Part shown: in pieces, positions 45,273-55,400 of the stretch
Numbering within the stretch: position 1 is the stretch's first letter
Layout of the letters: every line of letters begins with the position of its first letter
Source of the DNA: Aliarcobacter sp.
GTDB lineage: Bacteria; Campylobacterota; Campylobacteria; Campylobacterales; Arcobacteraceae
Length of the DNA: 64,000 bases
NCBI GenBank assembly: GCA_028688995.1
Contig: JAQTXB010000006.1
Span: 103,728-167,727 of the forward strand
Reading direction: 5' to 3'
Position numbers and translations under genes: made by a program
The notes under the pieces: model-generated
The model's input: only the letters and a program-made list of their open reading frames with translations
What the model was told of the DNA's origin: nothing
Databases searched by the model: none

Positions 45273-46190
45273 TCAAGCTAAATAATGTTGTGTAATAGAA
45301 GCACGATTATGCTTCATTTCATAACTTACTTCTTGCAAACACTCTTCGTATGAATATCTGGCTTTGCCATATTCAAACATTCTTCTTTTTGCAAAGTTCC
45401 ATCTTAAACCATGTGATGATTCTGGATTCTCATTTGAAAGAAAGCTAGCTTGTTTTAAATCATTATAGTAAGCTTGTCTATTTATTTTAAATACTTTAAA
45501 TTCTTCTAAATGATTTTCTAATTTTTTATATGTATCTAGACTGATTAAAACATCACCAACTTTTCCACCTTTTTCTTTTGTAACAAGTATTCCAACTTCT
45601 TTTTGTGTAATAAAATCAATTTTTCTTCCTTTTATTTGTTCATATCTTATTAAAGCTATTCCTTCAATTCTTGCTCCTCCTTCAAGTTGAATAGAAGCAG
45701 CTAATTGATGTAAAGAATCTTTTAAATTAGAGATTAAAAGTTCAGGATTTGAATAAGTTCTATTGTGGTAATTATTAGCAACTAATTTAAAATCTCTAGC
45801 ATTATCTAAAATAGTTTGTCTAATTGAGAAATCATATTCTCTTTCATGTTTACTGATATTCTTTGAAAATTTTGTTAGAGCAATTTCTAATTTTCCTAAA
45901 GATGCAGATATTTTTTCTAAATATTGTTTTGAGGGATAATATTCTACTTTGTATTCCATGTAAGCCAAAATATGTTCAGATTCAATTTTTTCAAAATCTT
46001 TTATGTTCCAGTGTTCTAAAAGATAGTTAAAAAAATTGTTCCAAATATTTCTATAAGATTCCATTGTTTTATAACTTGCAACTTTTTGATAGTGTACATG
46101 ATTTGGATTTATTCTATCTTCTTTTTTTGCACCAGATTCAAAGATTTGTTTAACTAATAATGAGCTTTGATAATATACACTTCCACGCAT
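45273..46190 (-). CDS. Tyrosine recombinase/integrase-like protein
   Basis: A 305-aa protein with an N-terminal SAM-like arm (KTMESYRNIWNNFFNYLLEH) and a diverged catalytic domain: the first Arg in EGGARIEGIALIRYEQIKG, the Lys on the beta hairpin in VTKEKGGKVGDV, HGLRWNFAKRR (HxLR) and a terminal MKHNRASITQHYLA whose Tyr303 is the likely nucleophile. It resembles the integrases of campylobacterial genomic islands and plasmids. It starts 12 bases after the AbiEii-like gene. Confidence 0.75.
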   Translation of the reverse strand: MRGSVYYQSSLLVKQIFESGAKKEDRINPNHVHYQKVASYKTMESYRNIWNNFFNYLLEHWNIKDFEKIESEHILAYMEYKVEYYPSKQYLEKISASLGKLEIALTKFSKNISKHEREYDFSIRQTILDNARDFKLVANNYHNRTYSNPELLISNLKDSLHQLAASIQLEGGARIEGIALIRYEQIKGRKIDFITQKEVGILVTKEKGGKVGDVLISLDTYKKLENHLEEFKVFKINRQAYYNDLKQASFLSNENPESSHGLRWNFAKRRMFEYGKARYSYEECLQEVSYEMKHNRASITQHYLA

Positions 46191-46202
46191 ATTTTAATAC
46201 TT

Positions 46203-46955
46203 TTATATATTTGAATAGATTTCATTTTCAATTAAAATATATTCATCATCTAATAATTCATAATTTATATTATAAGATGCACATATATTTTCTAATAAAT
46301 TTTTTAAATAAGTGACTGTATTTTTTGCTAAAAAATCATATTTAATATTTGGATTCATCTGTTTTATTTCATGTAAATATAACTCTTTTAATTCTTCTGA
46401 ATTTGAAATATTTACAAGAGTGTTATGTAAAGCAATGATTTTTTCTTTTTTTAAAATCATTTTAGAAAATATTACTGGATCTTCATGGATTGCAATAGCT
46501 ATATCAAATAAATCTCTTGAGTTTCCAATATCTCCTCTATAATAAATTTTTTTAGCAATAATTTCTTCAATTGTATCAATTTGTATATCTTTATTCCATA
46601 TATTAACTTTACAAAATGGTTCTTTTGATTTTTTTACTACATCAAAAAATTGAATTTTTGAGTCTTTATCGATTACAATTTCAGTATAAATATCATTGTG
46701 TCTAAAATTACCAGTAAAACCCATAGAATTCATTTTAGATTTGATATTTTCACTCCAATTAGATGGTTTTAACAAATGAGTTTTATTTTCATTTCCATAA
46801 ATAAAAATATCAATATCAGTTGAATATCTATGATTCCAATAATATCCTGCAAGTGCAGTTCCACCACCTAAGCTTGAAATGTCTAAGAGATTATTTTCTT
46901 TTAATAGTTCTAATGTAACTTCAAGCATAGCTTTTTGTTTTGAAAAATCATACAT
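46203..46955 (-). CDS. AbiEii/AbiGii-family nucleotidyltransferase toxin
   Basis: A 250-aa protein with the nucleotidyltransferase core of the AbiEii (type IV toxin) family: LGGGTALAGYYWNHRYSTDIDIF, where GGGTAL (30-35), HR (42-43) and the S-x-D-x-D (Ser45, Asp47, Asp49) are complete. A second block, DTIEEIIAKKIYYRGDIGNSRDLFDI, also fits. AbiEii toxins transfer nucleotides, for example to tRNA, and stop growth in phage infection. It overlaps the gene before it by 8 bases, which is the expected antitoxin position. Confidence 0.85.
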   Translation of the reverse strand: MYDFSKQKAMLEVTLELLKENNLLDISSLGGGTALAGYYWNHRYSTDIDIFIYGNENKTHLLKPSNWSENIKSKMNSMGFTGNFRHNDIYTEIVIDKDSKIQFFDVVKKSKEPFCKVNIWNKDIQIDTIEEIIAKKIYYRGDIGNSRDLFDIAIAIHEDPVIFSKMILKKEKIIALHNTLVNISNSEELKELYLHEIKQMNPNIKYDFLAKNTVTYLKNLLENICASYNINYELLDDEYILIENEIYSNI

Positions 46956-47466
46956 TTAAACTCTTTTTATTTAAAATATTTTGTAAAGCTGAGGGAATAG
47001 ATTTATTTAAAATATTTGTATTTGATTCAAAATGTTTTAATCTAAATCTTTTATCCCATTTTTTGGCAATACCATCAATAGTTCTGAATGGACTTGTTAT
47101 ATAAATATTTTTAATATTACGTTTTGAAAGAGTGAATATTGAAATAAAATCTTCTAATTCATCGATTTCTATCTCTTTAAAAAACTTTGAATAAATAGTT
47201 TGTTCTTTGATGTTTCCATCATGATAATCTTGTTTCGAAAAGGCTTTTTTTATATCTTCATATGTAAATTTTTCATCTTCAATATTTCTATTTAGAATAT
47301 GAAAAAATCTATGATTTTCCTTTTTATTCAATACTTTCTCTACAAAATCAACTTCTAGATTTGATAATAATTCATAAAGTTTATTTCTATTGCTATTTTC
47401 TTGTTTCCAATCATTTAATGTTGCAAATGGAATATCTAAATATTTACTAATTTCTATTTGTGTCAT
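46948..47466 (-). CDS. Putative antitoxin of the AbiEii-like toxin
   Basis: A 172-aa protein with an N-terminal helix-turn-helix (MTQIEISKYLDIPFATLNDW) and a mostly helical C-terminus (KNIYITSPFRTIDGIAKKWD). It is not obviously the classic AbiEi winged-helix antitoxin. Its place directly upstream of the toxin, with an 8-base overlap, is that of AbiEi. It probably also represses the pair. ATG has AAGGAGT upstream. Confidence 0.65.
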   Translation of the reverse strand: MTQIEISKYLDIPFATLNDWKQENSNRNKLYELLSNLEVDFVEKVLNKKENHRFFHILNRNIEDEKFTYEDIKKAFSKQDYHDGNIKEQTIYSKFFKEIEIDELEDFISIFTLSKRNIKNIYITSPFRTIDGIAKKWDKRFRLKHFESNTNILNKSIPSALQNILNKKSLNV

Positions 47467-47907
47467 TGCAACTCCTTTTTGTTTACATTATATATGATAA
47501 TCGTAATAATGTCAATTAATTTAGATTTATTATTTTGATAGTTTTAGCCTCTATCATAGGTAAAATTTGTTAAGTCTATCTGCATTTTATTTTTAACTTT
47601 TGCATTTAAGTTACTCATTTTTTGTTTTTAGATATCAAAAAAATCCCTTAAGATTTACACAAAAAATAAGAATACAAAGATTTAGTCTTTGTTAATTGTT
47701 AGTTCAAAATTAAAAACTAGTGAAAATATAACATAGATTTTTGTTTAATTTTTCAAAGAAATTTTTTTATATGGTTTCAAAATTTTTTTCAGTTTCCATT
47801 TTTTTAGGAAAAGCCTTTTAGAAACTAGTAAATAAAGGATTATTATAGTTGTTTACAAATTATGAATAAACATAAAAATAAACAATTTTTAAACATTGAA
47901 TTAAATA
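47467..47907. other. 441-bp gap without a recognisable gene
   Basis: Very A+T rich. The right end of the antitoxin gene's promoter region (ATGATAATCGTAATAATGTC near 47490) is here, along with a few short inverted repeats. I find no open frame with a ribosome site, tRNA or strong terminator. It might hold the transcript end of the serine recombinase gene. Confidence 0.5.
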
Positions 47908-48462
47908 TTAATTTCTATTCAAACTATCAATTAAAGTACTTCTTTTAACTCCAAATGTTCTACAAACAGCAGCTTTACTCATTCCATCTTCTAAAGCTTT
48001 TTTTATTGCTATCATTTTTTCATCATCAATAGATCTAGGTCGTCCTCCTCTAATACCTCTTAGTTTTGCAGATTCAAGTCCAGCTTTTACTCTTTCTTGA
48101 ATTAGACTTCTTTCAAATTGAGCTAAGGCTCCAAAAATATGAAAGAACAATTCTCCAGATGCTGTTGTTGTATCCATACCTTCAGTAATAGATACAAAAG
48201 AAACATTTCTATTTTTTAGATTTGTAATAACATCAATTAAATGAGCTAAACTTCTTCCAAGTCTATCTAGTTTCCAAACAACTAAAGTATCACCTTCTTT
48301 TAAAAACTCTATTGCTTTATCAAGCCCTACTCTTTTATCTTTTGCACCTGATGTTTTATCTGAAAATATATTTCTTTCATCTACACCATATTTTATTAAT
48401 GCATCTTTTTGCAAATTTAGATTTTGATCATCAGTTGAAACTCTAATATAACCTATTAACAT
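47908..48462 (-). CDS. Serine recombinase (resolvase/invertase)
   Basis: A 184-aa small serine recombinase of the Tn3 resolvase/Pin invertase group. GYIRVSTDDQNLNLQ holds the nucleophile Ser9. LVVWKLDRLGRSLAHL carries the active-site arginines, FFHIFGALAQFERSLIQERV is the dimer helix, and MSKAAVCRTFGVKRSTLIDS is the C-terminal helix-turn-helix. No transposase is beside it. It lies about 120 bases inside the right copy of the 105-bp inverted repeat. Such enzymes resolve cointegrates or invert DNA between two sites. Confidence 0.9.
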   Translation of the reverse strand: MLIGYIRVSTDDQNLNLQKDALIKYGVDERNIFSDKTSGAKDKRVGLDKAIEFLKEGDTLVVWKLDRLGRSLAHLIDVITNLKNRNVSFVSITEGMDTTTASGELFFHIFGALAQFERSLIQERVKAGLESAKLRGIRGGRPRSIDDEKMIAIKKALEDGMSKAAVCRTFGVKRSTLIDSLNRN

Positions 48463-48505
48463 ACGAAAAACCTCTTTGATAAGATTTCCGTATTATATCA
48501 CAATC

Positions 48506-48520
48506 CGATAGTATTTATCG
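48506..48520. promoter_or_regulatory. Candidate recombinase binding/crossover site
   Basis: CGATA-GTATT-TATCG is an inverted repeat 44 bases upstream of the recombinase start, with related CCGTAT and CGTATA half sites on both sides. Resolvases bind such inverted half sites at res and at their own promoter. The identification is tentative. Confidence 0.35.
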
Positions 48521-48580
48521 TATATTTATTTTATGGTATTTTGTGCTTTTCTATGCTTTTTTTGATTTAAAGCTAGGGTG

Positions 48581-48685
48581 TCGGAAAACAGATGTTAAAA
48601 ATATATTAGTTTTTATATAAAAATAAAATTTATGAAAAAAAACAAATCTGTGACGCGATCTGTGACGCGTTTCAGATATGATATA
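48581..48685. repeat. Right copy of ~105-bp imperfect inverted repeat
   Basis: Reverse complement of 36011-36114 with roughly nine in ten positions the same. It begins TCGGAAAACAGATGTTAA and ends CAGATATGATAT, just upstream of the YobI-type ATPase gene. The two copies bracket 12.5 kb and each lies at the promoter of an outward-facing gene. Confidence 0.8.
48646..48682 (+). promoter_or_regulatory. Tandem 12-bp repeats upstream of a -10 box for the ATPase/helicase operon
   Basis: ATCTGTGACGCG occurs twice in direct succession (48646-48657 and 48658-48669), followed by TATGAT (48677-48682). The G+C content stands out from the A+T-rich flanks. The broken sbcD has the same layout with small changes. 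It is a likely activator or repressor site; the binding protein is not known. Confidence 0.55.
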
Positions 48686-48734
48686 AATAAATTATTAAAA
48701 AAATTAATATTTAAGAATTTTACAAAGGATTAGA

Positions 48735-51700
48735 ATGTTAGAAGAAATCGAAAAAGATCTAGCTAAATTAGTTATATTTTTGTTGAAATATTTGAATATT
48801 TATAATCAATATATTAAAAACAAATATTTTAAAACAGAAAGTAAGTACCAGTTTTTAACTCCTAATGATAACGCTGAACATATAGAAGAATATTCAATAG
48901 CTTTAGAAGATGCCCTAAATGAAAAAAAAGTTAGAAATATAGCTATTTCTGGTTCATATGGTTCAGGGAAAAGCAGTTTTATAAAAACATTTGAAAGACA
49001 TAATGAAAATGGTGTGTATAAATTTTTAGATATATCCTTAGCAAAATTTAATAAAAAAAATGAAGCTAATCCAACTAAAACTGATGATATGGATCCATCT
49101 CTTATAGAAAAAAGTATTTTAGAACAAATGTTTTACAAAGTAAAGAGTAAACAAATTCCACAATCAAGACTAAATAAAATTAACAGAATGAGCTATTTAC
49201 CTTTAAGAGTTGTTTCTAGTATATTAGCTATTTTATCATTCTTCATTGTATTTAAACCAGAAATCTTATCTGAAGTAGTTTTTTTTAAAGATATTATAGA
49301 AATAACATCAAAAGATTATATAAAATATATTCCAATTATAATTTTATTAGTAGGAGCTTATTTTTTTACTAGAAAAATACTATTAATATTAAGTAATACT
49401 AGTATGGATAAGGTAAATTTAAAAGATTTGGAATTAGTTTCAAATGATAAGAAAAATGAATCTTTACTAAATAGACATTTGGATGAAATTTTATATTTTT
49501 TTGAAAAAACATCATTTAATATAGTTGTTTTCCAAGATTTAGATAGATTCGGAAATTTAGATATTTTTACCAAATTGAGAGAGTTAAATAATTTTATAAA
49601 CAATTCAGAGCAAATCAACAGAGATATAAAATTTATATATGCAGTAAAAGATGAAATGTTCTGTGATGCACAAGAAAGAACTAAATTTTTTGATTTTGTT
49701 ATACCTATCATTCCTTATATTAATGCAACAAACTCAAAAGAAAAATTATTAGAATTTTTTAAAGAGGAAGTTAAACATAATTTTTTATATGATATTTCAC
49801 TTTACGTATCTGATATGAGACTTTTAAAAAATATATATAATGAATATAAAATATATAGTATAAATCTTAATTCTAAGTTAGATAAAACAGAGTTACTAGC
49901 AATGATTATTTATAAAAATTTTGAACCACAAGATTTTGAAAAGTTACATAAATATGAAGGATTGGTGTTTGATATTTTTAAGAAAAAATCTGAACATATA
50001 AAAACTGTAATTGCTAAATTAAATATTCAAATTGAAGTTATTAAACAAAAAAGTGAAGAAATAGATAATGAATTCCAAGAAAATGTAATTGAACTTCGAA
50101 AAATTTATCTTTTAAAAATTGTTGAGAACTTTAATACTCAATTTAGGGGTAGTATTTCAACACCAACTAAAAATCTTAATTTGAAAATCTCATTAGAAGA
50201 TGAAAACTTTGAGTTAATTAGAAATTGTAAAGAAATTGGTTTTGATAATTACCAATATAGTACAAAATTAGATTTTAAAAATATTGAAAATGAAATTAAT
50301 TCAAAATATTCATATAAACAAAGAGAACAATTTATCCTTGATAAAATAAATAATAAAAAGGATGAATTATTAAGCCAAATCAATAAGTTAAAAGATGAAA
50401 TCAATGAAATAGAAAATTACTCTATTAAAAAAATTATAAATACATATAAAGATATTAATATATTCGATGAGAAATTTGAGAAAAAAGAATTGTTAAAATA
50501 TCTAATTAGTTATGGTCATATAAATAAAGACTATGATATTTATATGTCAAATTTCTTTGGGATTAGTATTTCAAAAAATGATCATGACTTCTTATTAAAC
50601 ATCAAAAATAATGGTACACATTTTGATTTTAATTATACTCTAAATAATTTGAACGAGATTCTTAAAATTGAAAGACTTGAAGTTGAAGAACTAAAAAAAG
50701 AAGCTATTTTAAATTTTAAATTAATTACTTATATTATTGATAATAAAAGTTTATATCCAAAACAATACATCCAAATATTTAAACAATTATCAAATGAAAG
50801 TGAAGTTTCAAAAGAATTTATTTTTGATTATTTAGATACATATGAGAATCTAAATAGCTTTATAAAAAGTATAGTCAAATATTATCCATCTATTTGGCAA
50901 CACATAGTTACAAGTAATGATTTCACAGTTAAACAACAAGAAAAATATTTTTATTCCTTTTTAGATAATTTAGAATTTGATGATATATTAAAATTAAATG
51001 TAGATAATACATTAAAAAATTATATAAAGTTAAAAACAGAATTTGAGCATATACCTAATAATTCTTTTAATTATAAATTAATAGCAATAATTGAAAAATT
51101 AAATATAAAATTTAAACTATTTAAAGAACACAGAGAAAAAATAACACCTTTTAGATTTATTTATGAAAATAACTTTTATGAGCTAAATCAACAAATGATA
51201 GATTATATTGTTTATGTTGAGAGTGGTTATGATTCTGATATATACGACTATCTTATGAAATCTCACTATACGACAATATTTAACTCAAAAGCAGAAAAAT
51301 TAAAACAATACATAACAGACAATATTAATGAATACATTGAAAATGTAAATTTAAAAATTGATACAAATGATCAAGAAATAGGAAAAATAATTATTGATTT
51401 CCTAAATAACAAAAAAATTAAAGAAGAGATAAAAGTTAAAATTATCCAAAAGCAAAAGAATAAAATTGTCGATATAAATTCTATAAATTCTAAAGAAATA
51501 TGGTCTCTTTTATTTGAATACAATTTTTTATTACCTACTTGGAATAATATACTTTATTACTATATTTACAGAGAAAATAATCTAGATTTGACTTTAATTA
51601 ATTATCTAAATATACAGGAAAATTATACAATATTATCCGTATCAAAAATAAATAATGAAAAAGATTTTGACAAAGATACAATACTACAAAGTTTTAATAG

Positions 51701-52397
51701 AGAATTAATGCTTTGTGATAAAATAAGCAATGATGCTTATGATTATCTCATTAAAAGTATTCATTTTATTAATTATCCGAAATTAAATATTGAAAACTTA
51801 CATTCTAAAAAAATTGAATTAATGCTTGAATTCAATAAATTTAAATTTTATCAAGAAAATATTGATTCTCTAAAAAAATATTTTTCTCCTAAACATATTG
51901 TATTTTTAGAAAAGAATATAAAAAAGTTCATTGAAAATTACTCTAGTTTTAGTATTGATAGTGATGATGTTGAAAAACTATTAGAATCAAAAAATATTAC
52001 CGATAAAAATAAAAAAGAAATTATTGAACTCATAGATTATAATTTGATCCGTACTCCAAAAATTGCAAAATTGATATATTCAAATGTAGATAAAAGTATT
52101 ATTAAACCATATATTTATGTTAAAAATATGATTTCTCAACTTGAATCTATAGAATCAAAAGTTAATTTATTAGTGGAACAAGAAAGTGAACTAGATAATG
52201 ACAAATTAACTGAGATGTTAGAGTTAATGTCTGATGAATATAGCAAGATTGCAAAACTAGATGGAAAACAAACTGTACTTTCTGCTAAAGATTATAATAA
52301 AAAATTTATCAAATTATTACATTCTAGGAAATTTATTACATTGGATAAGCTAGAAAAAAAAGATGAAATTAGACTTTTTATTAAGAATAAAAGCTAA
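48735..52397 (+). CDS. YobI-type P-loop ATPase with two membrane helices
   Basis: A 1220-aa protein. The N-terminus has YQFLTPNDNAEHIEEYSIAL and then Walker A, ISGSYGSGKSSF (71-82), followed by LDISLAKF, the signature order of the YobI family P-loop NTPases. Two membrane helices (156-174 and 198-219) interrupt the ATPase domain, as in KAP-type NTPases. Walker B is IVVFQDLDRF (262-272), with sensor KFIYAVKDE. About 900 further residues are helical and charged without a known domain, and may sense a ligand. It starts an operon with the exonuclease-helicase gene, 8 bases apart. Function of the family is not established. Confidence 0.78.
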   Translation: MLEEIEKDLAKLVIFLLKYLNIYNQYIKNKYFKTESKYQFLTPNDNAEHIEEYSIALEDALNEKKVRNIAISGSYGSGKSSFIKTFERHNENGVYKFLDISLAKFNKKNEANPTKTDDMDPSLIEKSILEQMFYKVKSKQIPQSRLNKINRMSYLPLRVVSSILAILSFFIVFKPEILSEVVFFKDIIEITSKDYIKYIPIIILLVGAYFFTRKILLILSNTSMDKVNLKDLELVSNDKKNESLLNRHLDEILYFFEKTSFNIVVFQDLDRFGNLDIFTKLRELNNFINNSEQINRDIKFIYAVKDEMFCDAQERTKFFDFVIPIIPYINATNSKEKLLEFFKEEVKHNFLYDISLYVSDMRLLKNIYNEYKIYSINLNSKLDKTELLAMIIYKNFEPQDFEKLHKYEGLVFDIFKKKSEHIKTVIAKLNIQIEVIKQKSEEIDNEFQENVIELRKIYLLKIVENFNTQFRGSISTPTKNLNLKISLEDENFELIRNCKEIGFDNYQYSTKLDFKNIENEINSKYSYKQREQFILDKINNKKDELLSQINKLKDEINEIENYSIKKIINTYKDINIFDEKFEKKELLKYLISYGHINKDYDIYMSNFFGISISKNDHDFLLNIKNNGTHFDFNYTLNNLNEILKIERLEVEELKKEAILNFKLITYIIDNKSLYPKQYIQIFKQLSNESEVSKEFIFDYLDTYENLNSFIKSIVKYYPSIWQHIVTSNDFTVKQQEKYFYSFLDNLEFDDILKLNVDNTLKNYIKLKTEFEHIPNNSFNYKLIAIIEKLNIKFKLFKEHREKITPFRFIYENNFYELNQQMIDYIVYVESGYDSDIYDYLMKSHYTTIFNSKAEKLKQYITDNINEYIENVNLKIDTNDQEIGKIIIDFLNNKKIKEEIKVKIIQKQKNKIVDINSINSKEIWSLLFEYNFLLPTWNNILYYYIYRENNLDLTLINYLNIQENYTILSVSKINNEKDFDKDTILQSFNRELMLCDKISNDAYDYLIKSIHFINYPKLNIENLHSKKIELMLEFNKFKFYQENIDSLKKYFSPKHIVFLEKNIKKFIENYSSFSIDSDDVEKLLESKNITDKNKKEIIELIDYNLIRTPKIAKLIYSNVDKSIIKPYIYVKNMISQLESIESKVNLLVEQESELDNDKLTEMLELMSDEYSKIAKLDGKQTVLSAKDYNKKFIKLLHSRKFITLDKLEKKDEIRLFIKNKS

Positions 52398-52405
52398 GGT
52401 TATTA

Positions 52406-55400
52406 TTGAAAAACATAATTTTCTGCGACATCGAAGCCAATATAAAAACTAAAAAAATCAATGAAATAGGTTTGGTTTATAAGTCTAATGAGCTAAAAAC
52501 AACTTCAATAGAAGAGAGTTTTACTTTTATAAATTCTTATAATACAAACTTTATTTCAGGTCATAACTTTATTGATTTTGATTTGAATATTTTAAAAGAG
52601 ACTAGTTTATATCAGCATATCAAAGATTATAAAATCATAGATACTTTGCCTTTATCTCTTTTACTTTTTAGTGAAAAAACTATTCATAGTTTGCCTAAAA
52701 ACTATAAAAATGAAGATGATTTTGATAATAATCCAGTTGAAGATTCTAAAATCACTTCTATATTGTTTGACAAATTAATAGAACGATTTACAAATTTACC
52801 AAAAGATACTCAAAATATTTTTTATTCACTTTTACATGACAATATCTATTTTAATGGATTTTTTGAGTATGTAAGTTCTGATATAAAATTAGAAAAACTA
52901 GATTTTGATGATTTGTATAATTTGATAAAAAGTAAACATAATAAAACTATTGTAAATTTTGAATATTTAAAAGAGATTTTATTTACTCATAAAGTTCAAT
53001 TATCTTATATTTTGGCACTTTTAACTCCATATATTGAGATAAAATCCCATCCTCCTAAGATTTTATTTTCTTATCCTGATATTGTAGAGATTCAGAAAAA
53101 ACTCTGTTTTGAAATAAAAAATGCAAATGATGTTTTAAGTGATTTTTCAAAGGAAGTTTTTGGATTTGGAACATTTAGAGAGTTTCCAAGATTAAATGCA
53201 AATTTGCTTGATAATCCCTCTATTTCACAAAGAGAGATGGTTGAAGCTTCATTAAGAGATGACTCATTTCTTACAATTCTTCCAACAGGGGGAGGAAAAA
53301 CTTTTACTTTTTGGTTACCTGCAATTTTCAAAGCCCACTCTTATAAAGCTTTAACAGTTGTTATTTCACCTCTTCAAGCCTTGATTGAAGACCATATAAA
53401 AAGTTTTAATTCAAAGGTTGCAAACTTTAAAGCTGTGGCAATTAGTGGATTTATGAGTCCACTTGAAAGAAATGAAGCAGTTGAACAAGTAATAAGTGGT
53501 GAAGCTGATATTTTATATATTGCCCCTGAATCATTGCGTTCTAATACAATTTTTAATATCTTAAAAAATAGACTTATTGAAAGATTTGTTATCGATGAAG
53601 CTCACTGTTTATCAACTTGGGGAAATGATTTTAGACAAGATTATTATTATATTTGTGAGTTTATAAAAGATTTATTAGACAAAAAACCATTTCAAAATCA
53701 TATTCCAATATCTTGTTTTACTGCAACTGGAAAACCTAGTGTTATAAAAGATATTGAAGATTATTTTTTAAATGGATTAGATATAAAACTTGATAAATAT
53801 TTGGCTGTCCCTGAGCGAAAAAATCTACAATACAAATCTATTCCCTCAAACACAAAAGATAAATATGTGGAACTTTTAAAACTAATAAACGAACATGATG
53901 GTGCAACATTAGTTTATATTCCAACTTCTACAAAAAATTGTGATGAGATAGCAAAAAAAATAGCTATGGATACAAATAAAATAGCAAAGTCATTTCATTC
54001 AAAAATTGAATCACAAGAAAAAATGCAAATACTAAAAGATTATATTGAAAACAATATTGATATTATCGTAGCAACAACTGCCTTTGGTATGGGTGTTGAT
54101 AAATCAAATATTACAAATGTAATACACTATGAAATATCTGATTCACTAGAAAACTATTCTCAAGAAGCAGGACGTGGGGCAAGGGATGAAAAGCTTGAAG
54201 CTTTTTGCCCAATTTTATTTGATGAGGATGATTTAGACAAACATTTTGTTTCATTAAATAGATCAAAATTAACAGCAAGTGAAATAAACTCTATATTTTT
54301 AGTAATCAAAAAATCAAAAGGTGATGTAATTAATAAAACAGCATTTGAACTGGCAAAAGAAGCTGGTTGGGATGTGGAAGATAGTTCAAATGATTATAGT
54401 ACAAAAGTAAAAACTGCATTATTAGAACTTGAAAGAGAAGAGTATATCAGCAGAAAAAGAAATAAAACAAACTTCTTTGCAGATTCAATAGCTTCAAAAT
54501 CTATGGAAAAACTACATCAAAAACTAGAAGAATCAACTTTTAGTCAAGAAGAACAACAAAGATTAATCCTTGTATTACAAAATATCATAGGAAGAGGAAA
54601 ACCCGATGCTGTACAAATTGATGAATTGGCTTATATTTTGGGATACTCAAAAAATGAGATTTCTTTAGCGATAAATCAATTAAAACAGTTGGAACTTTTG
54701 GGTGATAGTAAAGATTTGAGTTTAGAAATCAGTATTTATAGTTTGAATAAATTCAAAAAAATAAGAGAAATAGAATTAGTTTTATTAAATTATTTAGAGT
54801 CTTTAAATAACTCAAAGGTAAGAATTAGAGAGTTAAATGAAGAACTTAACAAACAAGAAATAAGTTCTAAAAATGAATCTGAATTAATCAAATCAATAAT
54901 AAAAAGTTGGAGAAGTAAATCAAATTTTATTTTTAATAGACAAAATAGAGAACAAGATTTGTGGTATTTCAAATTTGAAAATCTTGAAAATATAAAAAAT
55001 AAAATCCAAAAAAACCATGAAATTAGTGAAAATGTTTTACTTATCTTAACAAAAAATTTAGATAACAAACAAAAGGAAGAAGTTGTATTTTCCCTAAAAA
55101 GATTACATGAATTAATGGATAAGAAATATGATATTGAAGATATTGATAAATCTTTATTGTATATGCATCACTTAAATATTTTAGAATTACTTAAAGGGCG
55201 ATTTATAAACTATACTCCAATGATTATTGAAAAAGAAGAAAAAATCCAAACGAAAAGAAAATATACAAAAGCAGAATATAAAAACCGACTAGAACAACAC
55301 TATCAAACAAAAATAGAATCTATTCATATTATGGGTGAATACGCAAAAAGATTAAAAGATGATGATTATAAAGCTATTTTATTTTTAAGGGATTATTTTA

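Noticed and set aside
48581..48685. Terminal inverted repeats of a Tn3-type transposon
   Set aside because: The copies are longer than the 38-bp Tn3 ends, contain promoter-like elements, and no transposase lies between them.
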